Shown here: in pieces, positions 11,045 through 20,560 of the stretch
How positions within the stretch are numbered: position 1 is the first letter of the stretch
Layout of the letters: every line of letters starts with the position of its first letter
Origin: Zoroaster sp. YZ-2022
Taxonomy: Eukaryota; Echinodermata; Asteroidea; Forcipulatida; Zoroasteridae
Direction of reading: 5' to 3'
Length of the DNA: 64,000 nt
Assembly: GCA_029582265.1 (NCBI GenBank)
Contig: CM055817.1
Location: 31,601,097-31,665,096 of the forward strand
Notes under the pieces: model-generated
The model's database searches: none
Seen by the model: the letters and a program-made list of their open reading frames with translations, nothing else
Told to the model about the DNA's origin: nothing
Translations under genes and position numbers: made by a program

Positions 11045-11990
11045 ATGTCTGAATCCGACGATGATAGTAAGGCTGGTACGTCCTCACCGGCTAAACCTTC
11101 ACCATCCCTGCATGTCGTAGGTCTTAAGATCCCACCTTTCTGGACGAGTGACCCCCAATATGGTTTGCTCAGGTGGAGGCCCAGTTCTCGACACGGGGCA
11201 TCGTAGCTGAATCAACAAAGTATGCGCATGTCATCTCCTCTCTACAACCCAAGGTGGCACAAGAAGTGAGGGACATCTGCCTCGGAGCAGAGGCGGGTCC
11301 AACTCCTTCTCAACGAAGAGGTGCTCGGGGATCACAAGCCCACACAGCTCTTAAAAGATAGAGGCAGGCATTCTACGTCAGCTATTCCTACCACGTCTGC
11401 CACCTAACATCCGTCTGATCCTTGCATCAACTAGCGACTCCACCACTGTCGATGATCTCGCTACTCTAGCTGACCGTCTGGTTGAGACGCAAGTACCGAC
11501 CATTTCACAAGTTCTTCCTTCATCCGAGATGCAGGACCTCAAGGAACAATTGTCGCAACTAACTAAGCAAGTTAGTTCCCTCAAAGTGCAACTGGAGCGC
11601 CAGCGTTCGCGCTCCCGCCCCCGCTCTCGCGGCCAATCCCGCAATCGTGGTCGTGCTGCTAATTCCATTCCAGCTGGAGGGCAACCTGACTCTACCACTT
11701 CTTCCAGCACCCATTGTTGGTATCATGCACGATTCCAGGACAAAGCTCACAAATGTGTACCACCCTGCAGCTATGGTGACGACCATCAGGGAAATGCACT
11801 TCCCACTGGGCGAGATGGCAGCCGCCTCTTTTATGTTATGGACAAGTACTCTAACTACAGGTTTTTGGTGGACACTGGGGCAGCTGTGAGTGTGTTTCCC
11901 CCAATGCAACAGAGCGGCGTCGCAGCTCGTCACTTATCCTACAGGCTGCCAATGGTTCCCCCATCCCCACCTACGGACAGCGTTCCTTAA
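11045..11990 (+). pseudogene. gag-pro: Gypsy gag and protease
   Basis: Gag starts at ATG 11045 (MSESDDD) and has the [11 protein letters not shown] block known from Gypsy gag. The frame changes near 11155-11175 and again near 11300-11390. A basic Arg/Ser-rich stretch near 11600-11660 precedes a nucleocapsid finger of the form C-x3-H-x8-C-x3-C (HCWYHARF...KCVPPC). The aspartic protease follows with [12 protein letters not shown], in which DTG is the catalytic triad. The frame changes again near 11900, before the sequence joins the RT frame. Gag would form the particle and the protease would process the polyprotein, but this copy cannot make either intact. Confidence 0.85.
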
Positions 11991-13460
11991 CGCTAGATTT
12001 CGGATTCCGTCAGACTTGCAGATGGGTATTCATACTTGCCGATACTCCTACTCCGATTTTGAGGCGGATTTTCTGAGACATTTTGCTCTGTTAGTCGACG
12101 TTGCGAAGCAGCAACTCATTGACGCTACTACCCACTTGGTCGTGAAAGGAATCAACTCCTTGGAGACACCTGTCAGTCCAGTTTTCTCTAGACCCTCTCC
12201 AAGTACATATGACAACATCCTCCAGGACTTTCCAGAGATTACACAGCCTTTGTGTAAGGAGACGCCATTGAAGCATGATGTCACTCACCATATCTTGACC
12301 AAAGGGCCACCAGTCAAAGCTCGCCCTCGCCGTCTGGCACCCGACCGTTTAGAGGTTGCCAAGCAAGAGTTTGAACATATGCTCGAGTTGGGCATAGACC
12401 GTGCACCAGACAGCAACTGGTCCTCCCCTTTACATCTTGTACCGAAGAAATCACCGGGTGACTGGCGTCCGTGTGGCGATTATAGGACGCTAAATCGAGT
12501 GACCGTGCCCGATCGATATCCCATCGCTCATCTTCAGGACTTTGCCGCAAATCTCAAAGGCAAGACCATTTTCAGCAAGGTGGATTTAATACGCGCTCAT
12601 CATCAGATCCCAGTCGAACCTGAGGACGTGGGCAATACAGCCATCATCACTCCATTTGGATTCTTCGAATTTGTGAAGATGCCATTTGGGTTGCGAAACG
12701 CAGCACAGACGTTTCAACGGTTCATCGACCAAGTGGTCCGAGGCCTCCCCTTCGTCTACACGTATATTGACGACATCTTAATTGCCAGTGAGACTCCTGC
12801 ACAACATGAAGAGAAATCTCCGTCTGCTTTTCACTAGACTCCGACAGTACGGTGTCGTAATCAATCCAAGCAAATGCTTGTTCGGAGTATCCGAGCTTAG
12901 TTTCCTTGGCCACCATGTCGATGCACAGGGAATTCGACCACTACCAGAGAAATTCGAGGCCGTCCGCAACTTCCCCCAGCCAACTTCATATAAGCGACTT
13001 CGGAGTTTTCTCGGCATAGTCAATTGTTATCGTCGATTTGTTCCCAATTGTGCTGATATCCTCGCTCCCCTGACCAACCTTCTTGCCAAACAGGGAAAAG
13101 GATCCCGCAAACCACTGGTTTGGTCACCAGAAAGCATCAAGTCCTTCATTGAGGTTAAAGATGCTCTGGCAATCCATAGCGTTCTACTCTCACAAGCTTC
13201 TTCCTGCCGAGACGCGAACTCCTCGCCATCTACTTGACTATCAAGCATTTTTGACATATGTTGGAAGGACGACAGTTCTGTGTATTCACGGATCACAAAC
13301 CTTTGATCCACGCTTACCACGCCAAGCCAGACAGACACAATCCACGTGAAATCAGAATGTTAGATCTTGATCTCGCAGTATACCACTGATTTGAGGCATG
13401 TTAAAGGCAAATATAACGTCGTTGCTGACACATTATCTCGTCCTGAGGTCGGTGCGCTCT
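11990..13460 (+). pseudogene. pol: Gypsy reverse transcriptase and RNase H, broken
   Basis: The RT palm is well preserved in the frame 11890-12837: it has [14 protein letters not shown] (motif A), [14 protein letters not shown] (motif B) and [11 protein letters not shown] (the catalytic Y-x-D-D, here YIDD). A frame change near 12810 moves the ORF to 12782-13237, which carries the thumb/connection (FLGHHV, LRSFLGIVNCYRRFVPN). The RNase H begins normally but lacks roughly 150 nt near 13165, including its first catalytic Asp. Remaining parts (FYSHKLLPAETR, LRHVKGKYNVVADTLSRP) are in shifted frames. The 13367-13460 part already reads in the integrase frame. Confidence 0.88.
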
Positions 13461-15581
13461 ACACTGACACAACGGTTGATTTCAAACAACTGTCAGCTGA
13501 CCAGAAGGATGATGCCGAGTTGCAGGAAGAATTGCAGAACCCTACTACTAGTCTCGTTCTCCAGACTTTTCCACTGATTAACACTGGAGGCAGTAGCATA
13601 TGCGACACATCTACGGGTAGTCCTCGACCATTCGTACCTCAGAGACACAGGCGTGCAGTATTTAACGCCACACATGGTCTTTCCCACCCAGGGATTCGCC
13701 CAACGCAGTCAGCCGTCACTTCTCGTTTTGTCTGGCCTGGAGTCAAGAAGGACATCCGCAAATGGGCACAGTCTTGTGTTCAATGTCAGAAGTCTACGAT
13801 TCACAGACATGTGAAAGCCTGACTTGGCACCTTCAGTACTATACCCCAGATGCACGCTTTGAGCATGTACATCTTGTTACATACACACACAAGCCGTAAG
13901 TGGAGATAATCCGTGCGTGACCGCGTGTTGACCCCAAAGGGGGCGGGATTATGTTTACAGATTATGACTAGAACGTTCTGGAAGTTTCTTTTGGAAAATT
14001 ATGTAATTTTCAGAAATTTCTAGAAGTGAAGTGAAGAAGAAATCTCTAGTATTTTCTAGAAGGGATTAAAAACTATAAATACAGGCTGATAGAGGATTTT
14101 AAGCAGGACTTGAGCAAACCATTAAGACTTCGGTAAACAAGACTTGAAATCCAGACTTCAGTGTACACCAGCTAGGACCTGTGATGTCGCTTACGACTCG
14201 TCTGTGGAGTGTTTTGAGAAAGTTCGTCTTGACCGAGTGAAGTGTCTGAGAGCTGAATTTAATTCCGGAAGAGACATTTTGTGAACTAAATCTACAGTTC
14301 AGTATTTTTGGGAGTTCTTCTTTCCCATATTTTGTCACGGTAGTCGACATGCGTCCCCGTGGTTTCGTCTATTTCCGGCCGTTTATTGGAGGTGAATTCG
14401 CCCCACGTCCAGCTCTATTTACACCGTGTAATAGAACTGTTTTTTGTGTCGTCTTTCGATGAAGCCTGCTCAGTCCTCGCCCGTACGATCTTCTTATTTA
14501 GTATAAGATCTTTTCTTAATATACACTTGTTTACCCTAATCATTGTACGCTTGTTAAACCCATCGATATTTGGAACGGTTGATATTTTCATTATTAAATC
14601 ACTTTGTTTCTTTGTTCTTTATATCAGTGTGACCTTGTTTGATTTCTTTGTTGCATCTGAGAAAATTCATGCTTTTTGAGTAATTTGCATTCACAGATAG
14701 TTTGAAGTTTTTGGGATCGTAACAATCTCGACTTGGTTGGACCCTTGCCCACCTCTAACGGCTGCACTTACCTTCTTACATGTGTGGACAGATTCACACG
14801 ATGGCCAGATGCCATCCCCATTCCAGACATCACAGCGGAAACAGTCGCGAAAGCATTTGTAGAGCGTTGGATTTCCGTTTTTGGTACTCCTGCCACCGTC
14901 ACTACCGATCGAGGTCGACAATTCGAGTCTCACCTGTTTGCAGAGCTCACAAAGTTGCTAGGTACCTCTAGACTTCGCACTACAGCTTACCATACAGCTT
15001 CTAATGGGCTCGTGGAGCGTTTCCACCGGACTCTTAAAGCTGCCTTAAAGGCACACGAATATCCTCAGAGATGTACCGAGTATCTCCCTCTAACCCTTCT
15101 TGGCATCAGATCTACAGTCAAATCTGATTTGAACTGTTCGCCGGCAGAACTGATTTTTTAGACAACTCTCAGCCTACCGGGACAGTTTGTGGCTCCTGAT
15201 CAACCTTCCACAACTCTTGACCCTGGCAGATATGTTGATAGGGTACGCCAACACATGCACAATGTCTCTCCATCCCATACCAGAGCTCAGCTGGTCAAAG
15301 CCCAGATGCCTAAAGCTCTCACTCAAGCCTCGTTTGTCTTTGTGAGAGTTGACTCAGTTAGAAAGCCCTTACAACAGCCGTATAATGGTCCTTTCCAAGT
15401 TTTGAAGAACACGGATAAATTATTCACCCTTTCCATTGGAGGGAGGAAGGAGAACATTAGTGTGGACCGACTCAAGGTGGCGTACGTCGAGCCACCTTCC
15501 TCACCCTTAGGACCGGTAGCGGATGACAGCCCTTCACCACCTGCCAGTACCCCTTCTGCTACCACAGATATAGGTTGGTGA
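13440..15581 (+). pseudogene. pol (integrase): Gypsy integrase, split by a solo LTR
   Basis: The N-terminal HHCC zinc-binding part lies at about 13645-13815 (HGLSHPGIR, CVQCQKS). The catalytic core lies at about 14728-15161 with its acidic triad in [19 protein letters not shown] and [10 protein letters not shown]-terminal GPF-type module follows (YNGPFQVLK, near 15380). Between zinc finger and core sits the 850-bp insert 13875-14724. The flanks read in one frame across the insert if it and one ATCT copy are ignored. Other defects are a TGA at 13820-13822 and a TAG at 15159-15161, with the same frame continuing to 15581. Confidence 0.88.
13875..14724. mobile_element. Solo LTR nested in the Gypsy integrase
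   Basis: The 850-bp insert begins TGTTAC and ends GTAACA, a 6-bp inverted terminal repeat with TG...CA ends, and is flanked by ATCT on both sides (13871-13874 and 14725-14728). TG/CA termini and a 4-bp target duplication are usual for Gypsy LTRs. It has no coding sequence; a TATA-like ACTATAAATACAGG lies near 14070. It therefore looks like a solo LTR left by recombination between the two LTRs of a full element. The internal orientation is uncertain, although the TATA box suggests the plus strand. Confidence 0.82.
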
Positions 15582-15980
15582 AATTCTTGCGTCGGGAAAT
15601 AAACAATTGATTTAATTTTGCCCTAACACCGACGTGTGTATAGCACTGTATACTCGTACTCAGTGCTTTCCGAGTCTCTGTGAAAAACTACACAGGCGGG
15701 ACTCGGGCGGGATTCACCAACCTAGACATATAGCAGAACCCGCTGCTATATAGGATTCTAGCCAGCCAATCGCCATCGGGCAAGCTCGGTGGTCGATAGG
15801 TTAAGACGTCTGCACTAGTAAGCAGGAGGTCGTGGGTTCGAATCCCGCCCGAGTCGCCTGTGTAGTTTTTCACAGAGACTCTGAAAGCACTGAGTATACA
15901 GTGCTATACACACGTCGGTGTTAGGGCTAAATTAAATCAATTGTTAATTTCCCGACGCAAAAATTTCACCAACCTATATA
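15568..15980. repeat. Foldback (MITE-like) element, ~413 bp
   Basis: Arms 15568-15715 and about 15843-15980 are inverted copies, with matching runs such as TATAGGTTGGTGAAA, GCGTCGGGAAAT, ACACCGACGTGTGTATAGCACTGTATACT and TCTCTGTGAAAAACTACACAGGCG read in opposite directions. The outer ends show TA next to TATAGG and CCTATA, so a TA target duplication is possible. The centre holds a tRNA-like block. The last codons of the Gypsy integrase overlap the left arm. It could be a MITE or two SINE-like units joined head to head. Confidence 0.75.
15776..15858 (+). repeat. tRNA-like core with A and B boxes inside the foldback
   Basis: The block contains GCTCGGTGGTCGATAGGTTA (A-box-like) and GGTTCGAATCCC (B box), and its ends GCTCGG and CCGAGT are partly complementary, as in an acceptor stem. 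The anticodon region is not clean. I read it as a tRNA-derived promoter of a repeat and not as a tRNA gene, because it lies between the foldback arms. Confidence 0.55.
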
Positions 15981-16025
15981 CTTTATTATTGTTATAACTC
16001 AAGTACGTGAAGAGATTTAGTTGTG

Positions 16026-16026
<1 letters not shown>

Positions 16027-16089
<63 letters not shown>
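16027..16089. repeat. (TA)n microsatellite
   Basis: About 63 bases of perfect TA dinucleotides, between the foldback element and the second Penelope fragment. Confidence 0.97.
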
Positions 16090-16091
<2 letters not shown>

Positions 16092-16174
16092 TTTATCCCG
16101 TATTCTACCCAAGGGTCTCAAAATCAAATGCAGCCCCTCCTTTGGGGACCTAGACCCCGGCATTCAGTAAGAAA

Positions 16175-16792
16175 TGGAATGACACACTTACCAAGACTTC
16201 CTTCCATTTACTTGAACTTCTCGAAACCCAATGCCTAAAATGCATTGACAAGCAGTCACTTGATATTGCGAGTACAGAATCTAAATTAAAAGTGGCTTGC
16301 TCTAATGATCATGAACGGGACAATTTCCAAGCCATTCTTTCCTCCAACATTAACCACCTTCGTTTCTCCCTACAACGCCAACAGGACAAGAAACGCTGTA
16401 ATGCCCAGGTTAACCATAAGAAATACCTGTACAGGCGTTTCCATAAGGTCACCAATAGACCCTCTGGTAACAACACCCCTAACCCACCAACACATACTGT
16501 AAATAATCTGTCTGATACTGCACTCAGTGATCCCAAGGTTAAATTGCTCTCAAGGGGTCTTAAGTTTTGCCCCACACCCAAGGAACATAATCAACTCTCA
16601 CTCCAACAGGACATATTCCACTTCAAACGCAGACTACGACTCCGTTAATTCTTTCACATCGAGCCTCCATCAGACGACGAGACCCCAGATGACAGTCCTT
16701 CTGGGGCCCCCAGCCGCAACCGCTTCAAAGAAAAAAGTGTATGGGTACCTCCTAAGAATAGAGATGCAGCCCGTTACAACTAAACTCGTGAA
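16175..16792 (+). pseudogene. Penelope-like ORF N-terminal fragment
   Basis: One plus-strand frame runs from about 16175, with the phrase TVNNLSDTALSDPKVKLLSR and then GLKFCPTP, continuing to LQQDIFHFKRRLRLR. A short segment rich in Asp/Ser follows after a TAA at 16646-16648, in the same frame to about 16792. The 'LS...LS.G..F.PTP' block followed by a basic helix is known from the region before the RT palm in Penelope-like elements. There is no RT, so only the front part remains. It is on the opposite strand to the 9610-10514 remnant and covers a different part of the protein, so the two do not overlap. Confidence 0.62.
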
Positions 16793-16821
16793 AAAAGTTC
16801 GGAAACTCAAGTTTGGCTGAC

Positions 16822-17740
16822 GATTTCTCTCTTGTTACCAACTCATTTTCCTTGCATTTGATATCATTGGAAAGCCCTGTTATTCCTCTTTACAATGATG
16901 TGCTATTTGTTATAATTACGCAATTGGGGGATGTGCAGCACAGCTGAATATGGGTGTGGGTGTAAAGTGAAATGTATTCTTCCAATAACCAATGAGATGA
17001 TGTGTCATGCCTTAAAGTTGTCTCTATGTAAAGGAGTCATCTCTGACCTTATTTCCATGCATGATCCAGTTAGGTAGAAATGTCCTCCTTTTCGCCCCAG
17101 AACTTCACTAAGCCTATTGAATTTTGGAAGGACATGCATAAAATGAACCAGTCACGACAGAACGTCAGCACTAATGTTAATTTAAATGTCAATACCAAGC
17201 ATAATATCATTCACACAACAACTAGCCGATTAGTTACAGTAACTAGAGCAAAAACAGTTGAAACATGCTTACATGCTTAAGAGTCATATTTGGGATATTT
17301 GGTGCTCCATACTGACAGCATTTGTTGCTATATGTTCCATAGTAGATTCTACATGTGTGCCTGCACGGTTGCCATAGTGTTCTCAACATATAACGCAGTA
17401 GTCATCAAGAACAACGTATAGACTCTATCGTAAAGACCCGCTTGCTTTTTATGTCAATTGTGGCCGCCAAAAAAATATGTGTTGGTAAATTGGTTACATT
17501 TTTTCACTTTTAGATCAATTACATTACACTGATAATGCAAAATGTTGCAATGTAGTCAACTGAAGATTATTTCTTTTAAATTTCTAAACAAACATAAATT
17601 TCTCCCTTTGTCTACTGGAAACAAGTTAAAGTCATTCTCAATGTTTTTAGTAAAAATCCGCATCCATGTCAGTTATTGCCACAGTGCAACTAAGTAAATG
17701 TACTTGAAAATCAGAGTTGATTAATAGGCCAATAATTATT
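16822..17740. other. No gene recognised
   Basis: AT-rich sequence with a 66-codon ORF at 17080-17280 rich in Asn, Thr and Lys and without motifs. I see nothing that supports coding. Confidence 0.45.
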
Positions 17741-17812
17741 GAAATATAATCACAACGGAATCTCAATACACAATACTTTAGAGCATCAACATTTAAACAC
17801 AGTGTTTGTGTA
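17741..17812 (+). repeat. Short duplicated block (partner 18812-18880)
   Basis: The phrase from GAAATATAATCACAACGG to AACACAGTGTTTGT recurs at 18812-18880 with three or four differences. Part of a local patchwork of duplications around the LRR exon at 18579-18650. Confidence 0.8.
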
Positions 17813-18353
17813 GACCATTATTCTTAGTGCAAATTTACTTATATTTATGTTGTCAAGCCATCTTTAATAAAGAAAAAAAACTAAGTAGTGATGACTCCTC
17901 AATAAATTAATAAATAACGGGTAGTCCTCTAGTTTGTACATAACATAGTTGTTCACACAATGTAACGTGCAAGCGTCTTGTATAAAGGCTAGACCAGTCA
18001 TACAGTGATTGTAATACTTATAATGTCGCCATTAGACACTATTTGTAATTGGAAAATAATATATATGATCACATTTTAACAGAAAACTTACTTTGTGTTA
18101 AGTTGATGATGGTATCAAACATCAATTGTAATATTTATGTCTTGGGTGCTATCGTTTAGGTAAAAGTAATAACATAATTTCCAAATTTAATTTCTGTCAT
18201 CTGAAGACAGACATCACACGTTACAATGATTACGAACAGGATGAATGCATTTCCACAATTTTTCATGATCGAGACACAATTACATTTACAGGTTGTTTTT
18301 ATACATACATCTTAATTATTGTTTAGGATGAATTTACAAACTGTTTACCAAAA
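17812..18353 (+). repeat. ~540-bp direct duplication, copy 1 (partner 19494-20035)
   Basis: The two copies match closely from ATTCTTAGTGCAAATTTAC to ACATACATCTTAATTATT. One difference is a 12-base segment present near 18071-18083 and missing in copy 2. No coding sequence is apparent. Confidence 0.88.
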
Positions 18354-18578
18354 GTGTAAACTAGATTTAATGTCTACTATAATTATGTTATCAAGGTTTC
18401 AAAACAATGTTGCTTCGAGCAGCTTGCTGGCTTCTAAAGTAATCTGATCTGAGTATTAATAGCGGATGCAACATAAGCCATAACTCTAGTTTGTTTCGCC
18501 GTCAGACGTTAATGCAACTAAAAGAAGAAATCAGTGACTGGATACTACGTGATTGTAATTTATGATATTAATACTTAC

Positions 18579-18650
18579 AAGTATCCGAGCTGTCGTAGAC
18601 CATCAAACGTTCCTGGTACAATTACACCGATGTGGTTGTTGGACAGGTAT
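18579..18650 (-). CDS. Single leucine-rich-repeat exon (72 nt)
   Basis: On the minus strand the exon follows an acceptor (ATATTAG, AG at 18652-18651) and ends before a GTAAGT donor starting at 18578. It encodes one LRR with the LxxNxIxxIxxGxFxxLxxLxxL pattern (SNNHIGVIVPGTFDGLRQLG). Length and phase equal those of the exons at 452-523 and 46708-46779. It lies on the same strand as the first, 18 kb away, so both could belong to one large LRR gene, or they may be dispersed copies. No other exon of the gene is recognisable between them. Confidence 0.7.
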
Positions 18651-18892
18651 CTAATATGATCAAACAAAGAAGGGTTAAAACATCTCGTTAACTCAAGTTG
18701 ATTTGGTTATTTTTTACCAATGTTCGTAGATTTTCCGGAAAGCATACTTGGTTAAATATGATGGATCCATTAAACTCTGAGAAATAATTGTGCCTGCAAT
18801 AAATTATACAGAAATATAATCATAACGGAATCTCGATACACAATACTTAAGAGCATCAACATTTAAACACAGTGTTTGTTGACACACTGCAC

Positions 18893-19015
18893 ACCAATGA
18901 CAAGTGTGACAGTGTGAGGAATAAAATAATAAAACAAATGTCCCTATTACTTGACAAGAATGACAACCTTTGTATAAATTAAACGACTGATCTCTGAAAA
19001 TACATTGCTCATTAC
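18893..19015 (+). repeat. ~123-bp direct duplication, copy 1 (partner 19271-19394)
   Basis: CACCAATGACAAGTGTGACAGTG through ACATTGCTCATTA occurs in both places with only a few changes. Non-coding as far as I can see. Confidence 0.87.
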
Positions 19016-19493
19016 TATCAGCATAATGACGAATAAGAAAGTATAGGCCTTTACGCTATGCGTGTGCTAAAGTGACGAATAGGCAACGACATTATTTTCA
19101 TAGTGACGAATAAGTTCAAGCCATCGTTACACATAGACAATCAACATTTTAAACAAAGAAAACACAGTAAATTACCAACCAGGTACTTAAAACTTGGATG
19201 ACAAAACGAAATGTGTTTTTTTAAGCAAAAAACTAACAGAGAAAATGTGTCCGACTTAAAGCATGATTTACACCAATGACAAGTGTGACAGTGTGAGGAA
19301 TAAAATAATAAAACAAAAGTCCCTATTACTTGATGAGAATGATAACTTTTGTATAAATTAAACGACTGATCTGTGAAAATACATTGCTCATTACGTTGTG
19401 TCATTTTAAGAAATAAAGTAGTGAAAATAGATTCAGTCAAACCTATTTTGTTGCTAGTTATTGCCTATTTGCAGTTTATGAAGAATTAGTATG

Positions 19494-20035
19494 TGTAGAC
19501 CATCAAATATTCTTAGTGCAAATTTACTTATATTTATGTTGTCAAGCCATCTTAAATTAGAAAAAAAATAAGTAGGGATGACTCCTCAATAAATTAATAA
19601 TAACGGGTAGTCCTCTAGTTTGTACATAACATAGTTGTTCGCACAATGTAACGTGCGGACTTCTTGTATAAAGGCTAGACCAGTCATACAGTGATTCTAA
19701 TACTTATAATGTCGCCATTAGACACTATTGGTAATCCAAAAATAATATATATGATCAAACTTACTTTGTGTTAAGTTCATGATGGTATCAAACATCAATT
19801 GAAATATTTCTGTCTTGGGTGCTATCGTTTAGGTAAAAGTAATAACATAATTTCCAAATTTAATTTCTGTCATCTGAAGACATGTCTGTCTTCACACGTT
19901 ACAATGATTACGAACAGGATGAATGCATTTCCACAATTTTTCATGATCGATACACAATTACATTTACATGTTGTTTTTATACATACATCTTAATTATTAT
20001 TTAGGATGAATTTACAAATATTTTACCAAAAGGGA
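19494..20035 (+). repeat. ~540-bp direct duplication, copy 2
   Basis: Second copy of 17812-18353. Its end runs into the N gap at 20061, and the last ~25 bases before the gap (runs of A and T) no longer match copy 1. Confidence 0.88.
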
Positions 20036-20060
20036 AAAAGATTTTTTTAAAAAAATTTTT

Positions 20061-20560
20061 NNNNNNNNNNNNNNNNNNNNNNNNNNNNNNNNNNNNNNNN
20101 NNNNNNNNNNNNNNNNNNNNNNNNNNNNNNNNNNNNNNNNNNNNNNNNNNNNNNNNNNNNNNNNNNNNNNNNNNNNNNNNNNNNNNNNNNNNNNNNNNNN
20201 NNNNNNNNNNNNNNNNNNNNNNNNNNNNNNNNNNNNNNNNNNNNNNNNNNNNNNNNNNNNNNNNNNNNNNNNNNNNNNNNNNNNNNNNNNNNNNNNNNNN
20301 NNNNNNNNNNNNNNNNNNNNNNNNNNNNNNNNNNNNNNNNNNNNNNNNNNNNNNNNNNNNNNNNNNNNNNNNNNNNNNNNNNNNNNNNNNNNNNNNNNNN
20401 NNNNNNNNNNNNNNNNNNNNNNNNNNNNNNNNNNNNNNNNNNNNNNNNNNNNNNNNNNNNNNNNNNNNNNNNNNNNNNNNNNNNNNNNNNNNNNNNNNNN
20501 NNNNNNNNNNNNNNNNNNNNNNNNNNNNNNNNNNNNNNNNNNNNNNNNNNNNNNNNNNNN
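20061..20560. other. Assembly gap (500 N)
   Basis: Exactly 500 Ns, a conventional placeholder. ORFs that run through it are artefacts. The left edge of the satellite array lies inside the gap. Confidence 0.99.

Larger units (their letters stand above)
10858..15581 (+). mobile_element. Decayed Gypsy (Ty3-like) retrotransposon
   Basis: The order is gag, protease, reverse transcriptase, RNase H, integrase, as in Ty3/Gypsy elements. A primer-binding-site-like TTGGTGACCCAGACGTGATC lies at about 10857-10876, some 170 bases before gag. The single Cys/His finger of CHCC type in gag is known from the CsRn1/Mag side of the Gypsy tree. No LTR pair could be found: the Penelope arm ends at 10637 on the left and a foldback repeat adjoins the last codons on the right. 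Multiple frameshifts, an RNase H deletion and a nested solo LTR make it inactive. Confidence 0.88.

Noticed and set aside
15776..15858. A functional tRNA gene
   Set aside because: It lies inside an inverted-repeat element and its anticodon arm is not clean, so it is better read as a repeat promoter. The tRNA-like heads at 7607 and 46214 continue into SINE bodies.
10640..15980. LTR pair of the Gypsy element
   Set aside because: No matching direct repeats were found on both sides. The left side is short between the Penelope arm and the primer site, and the right side is the foldback element.
17080..17280. 66-codon ORF
   Set aside because: Low-complexity Asn/Thr/Lys content and no relatives or motifs that I recognise.
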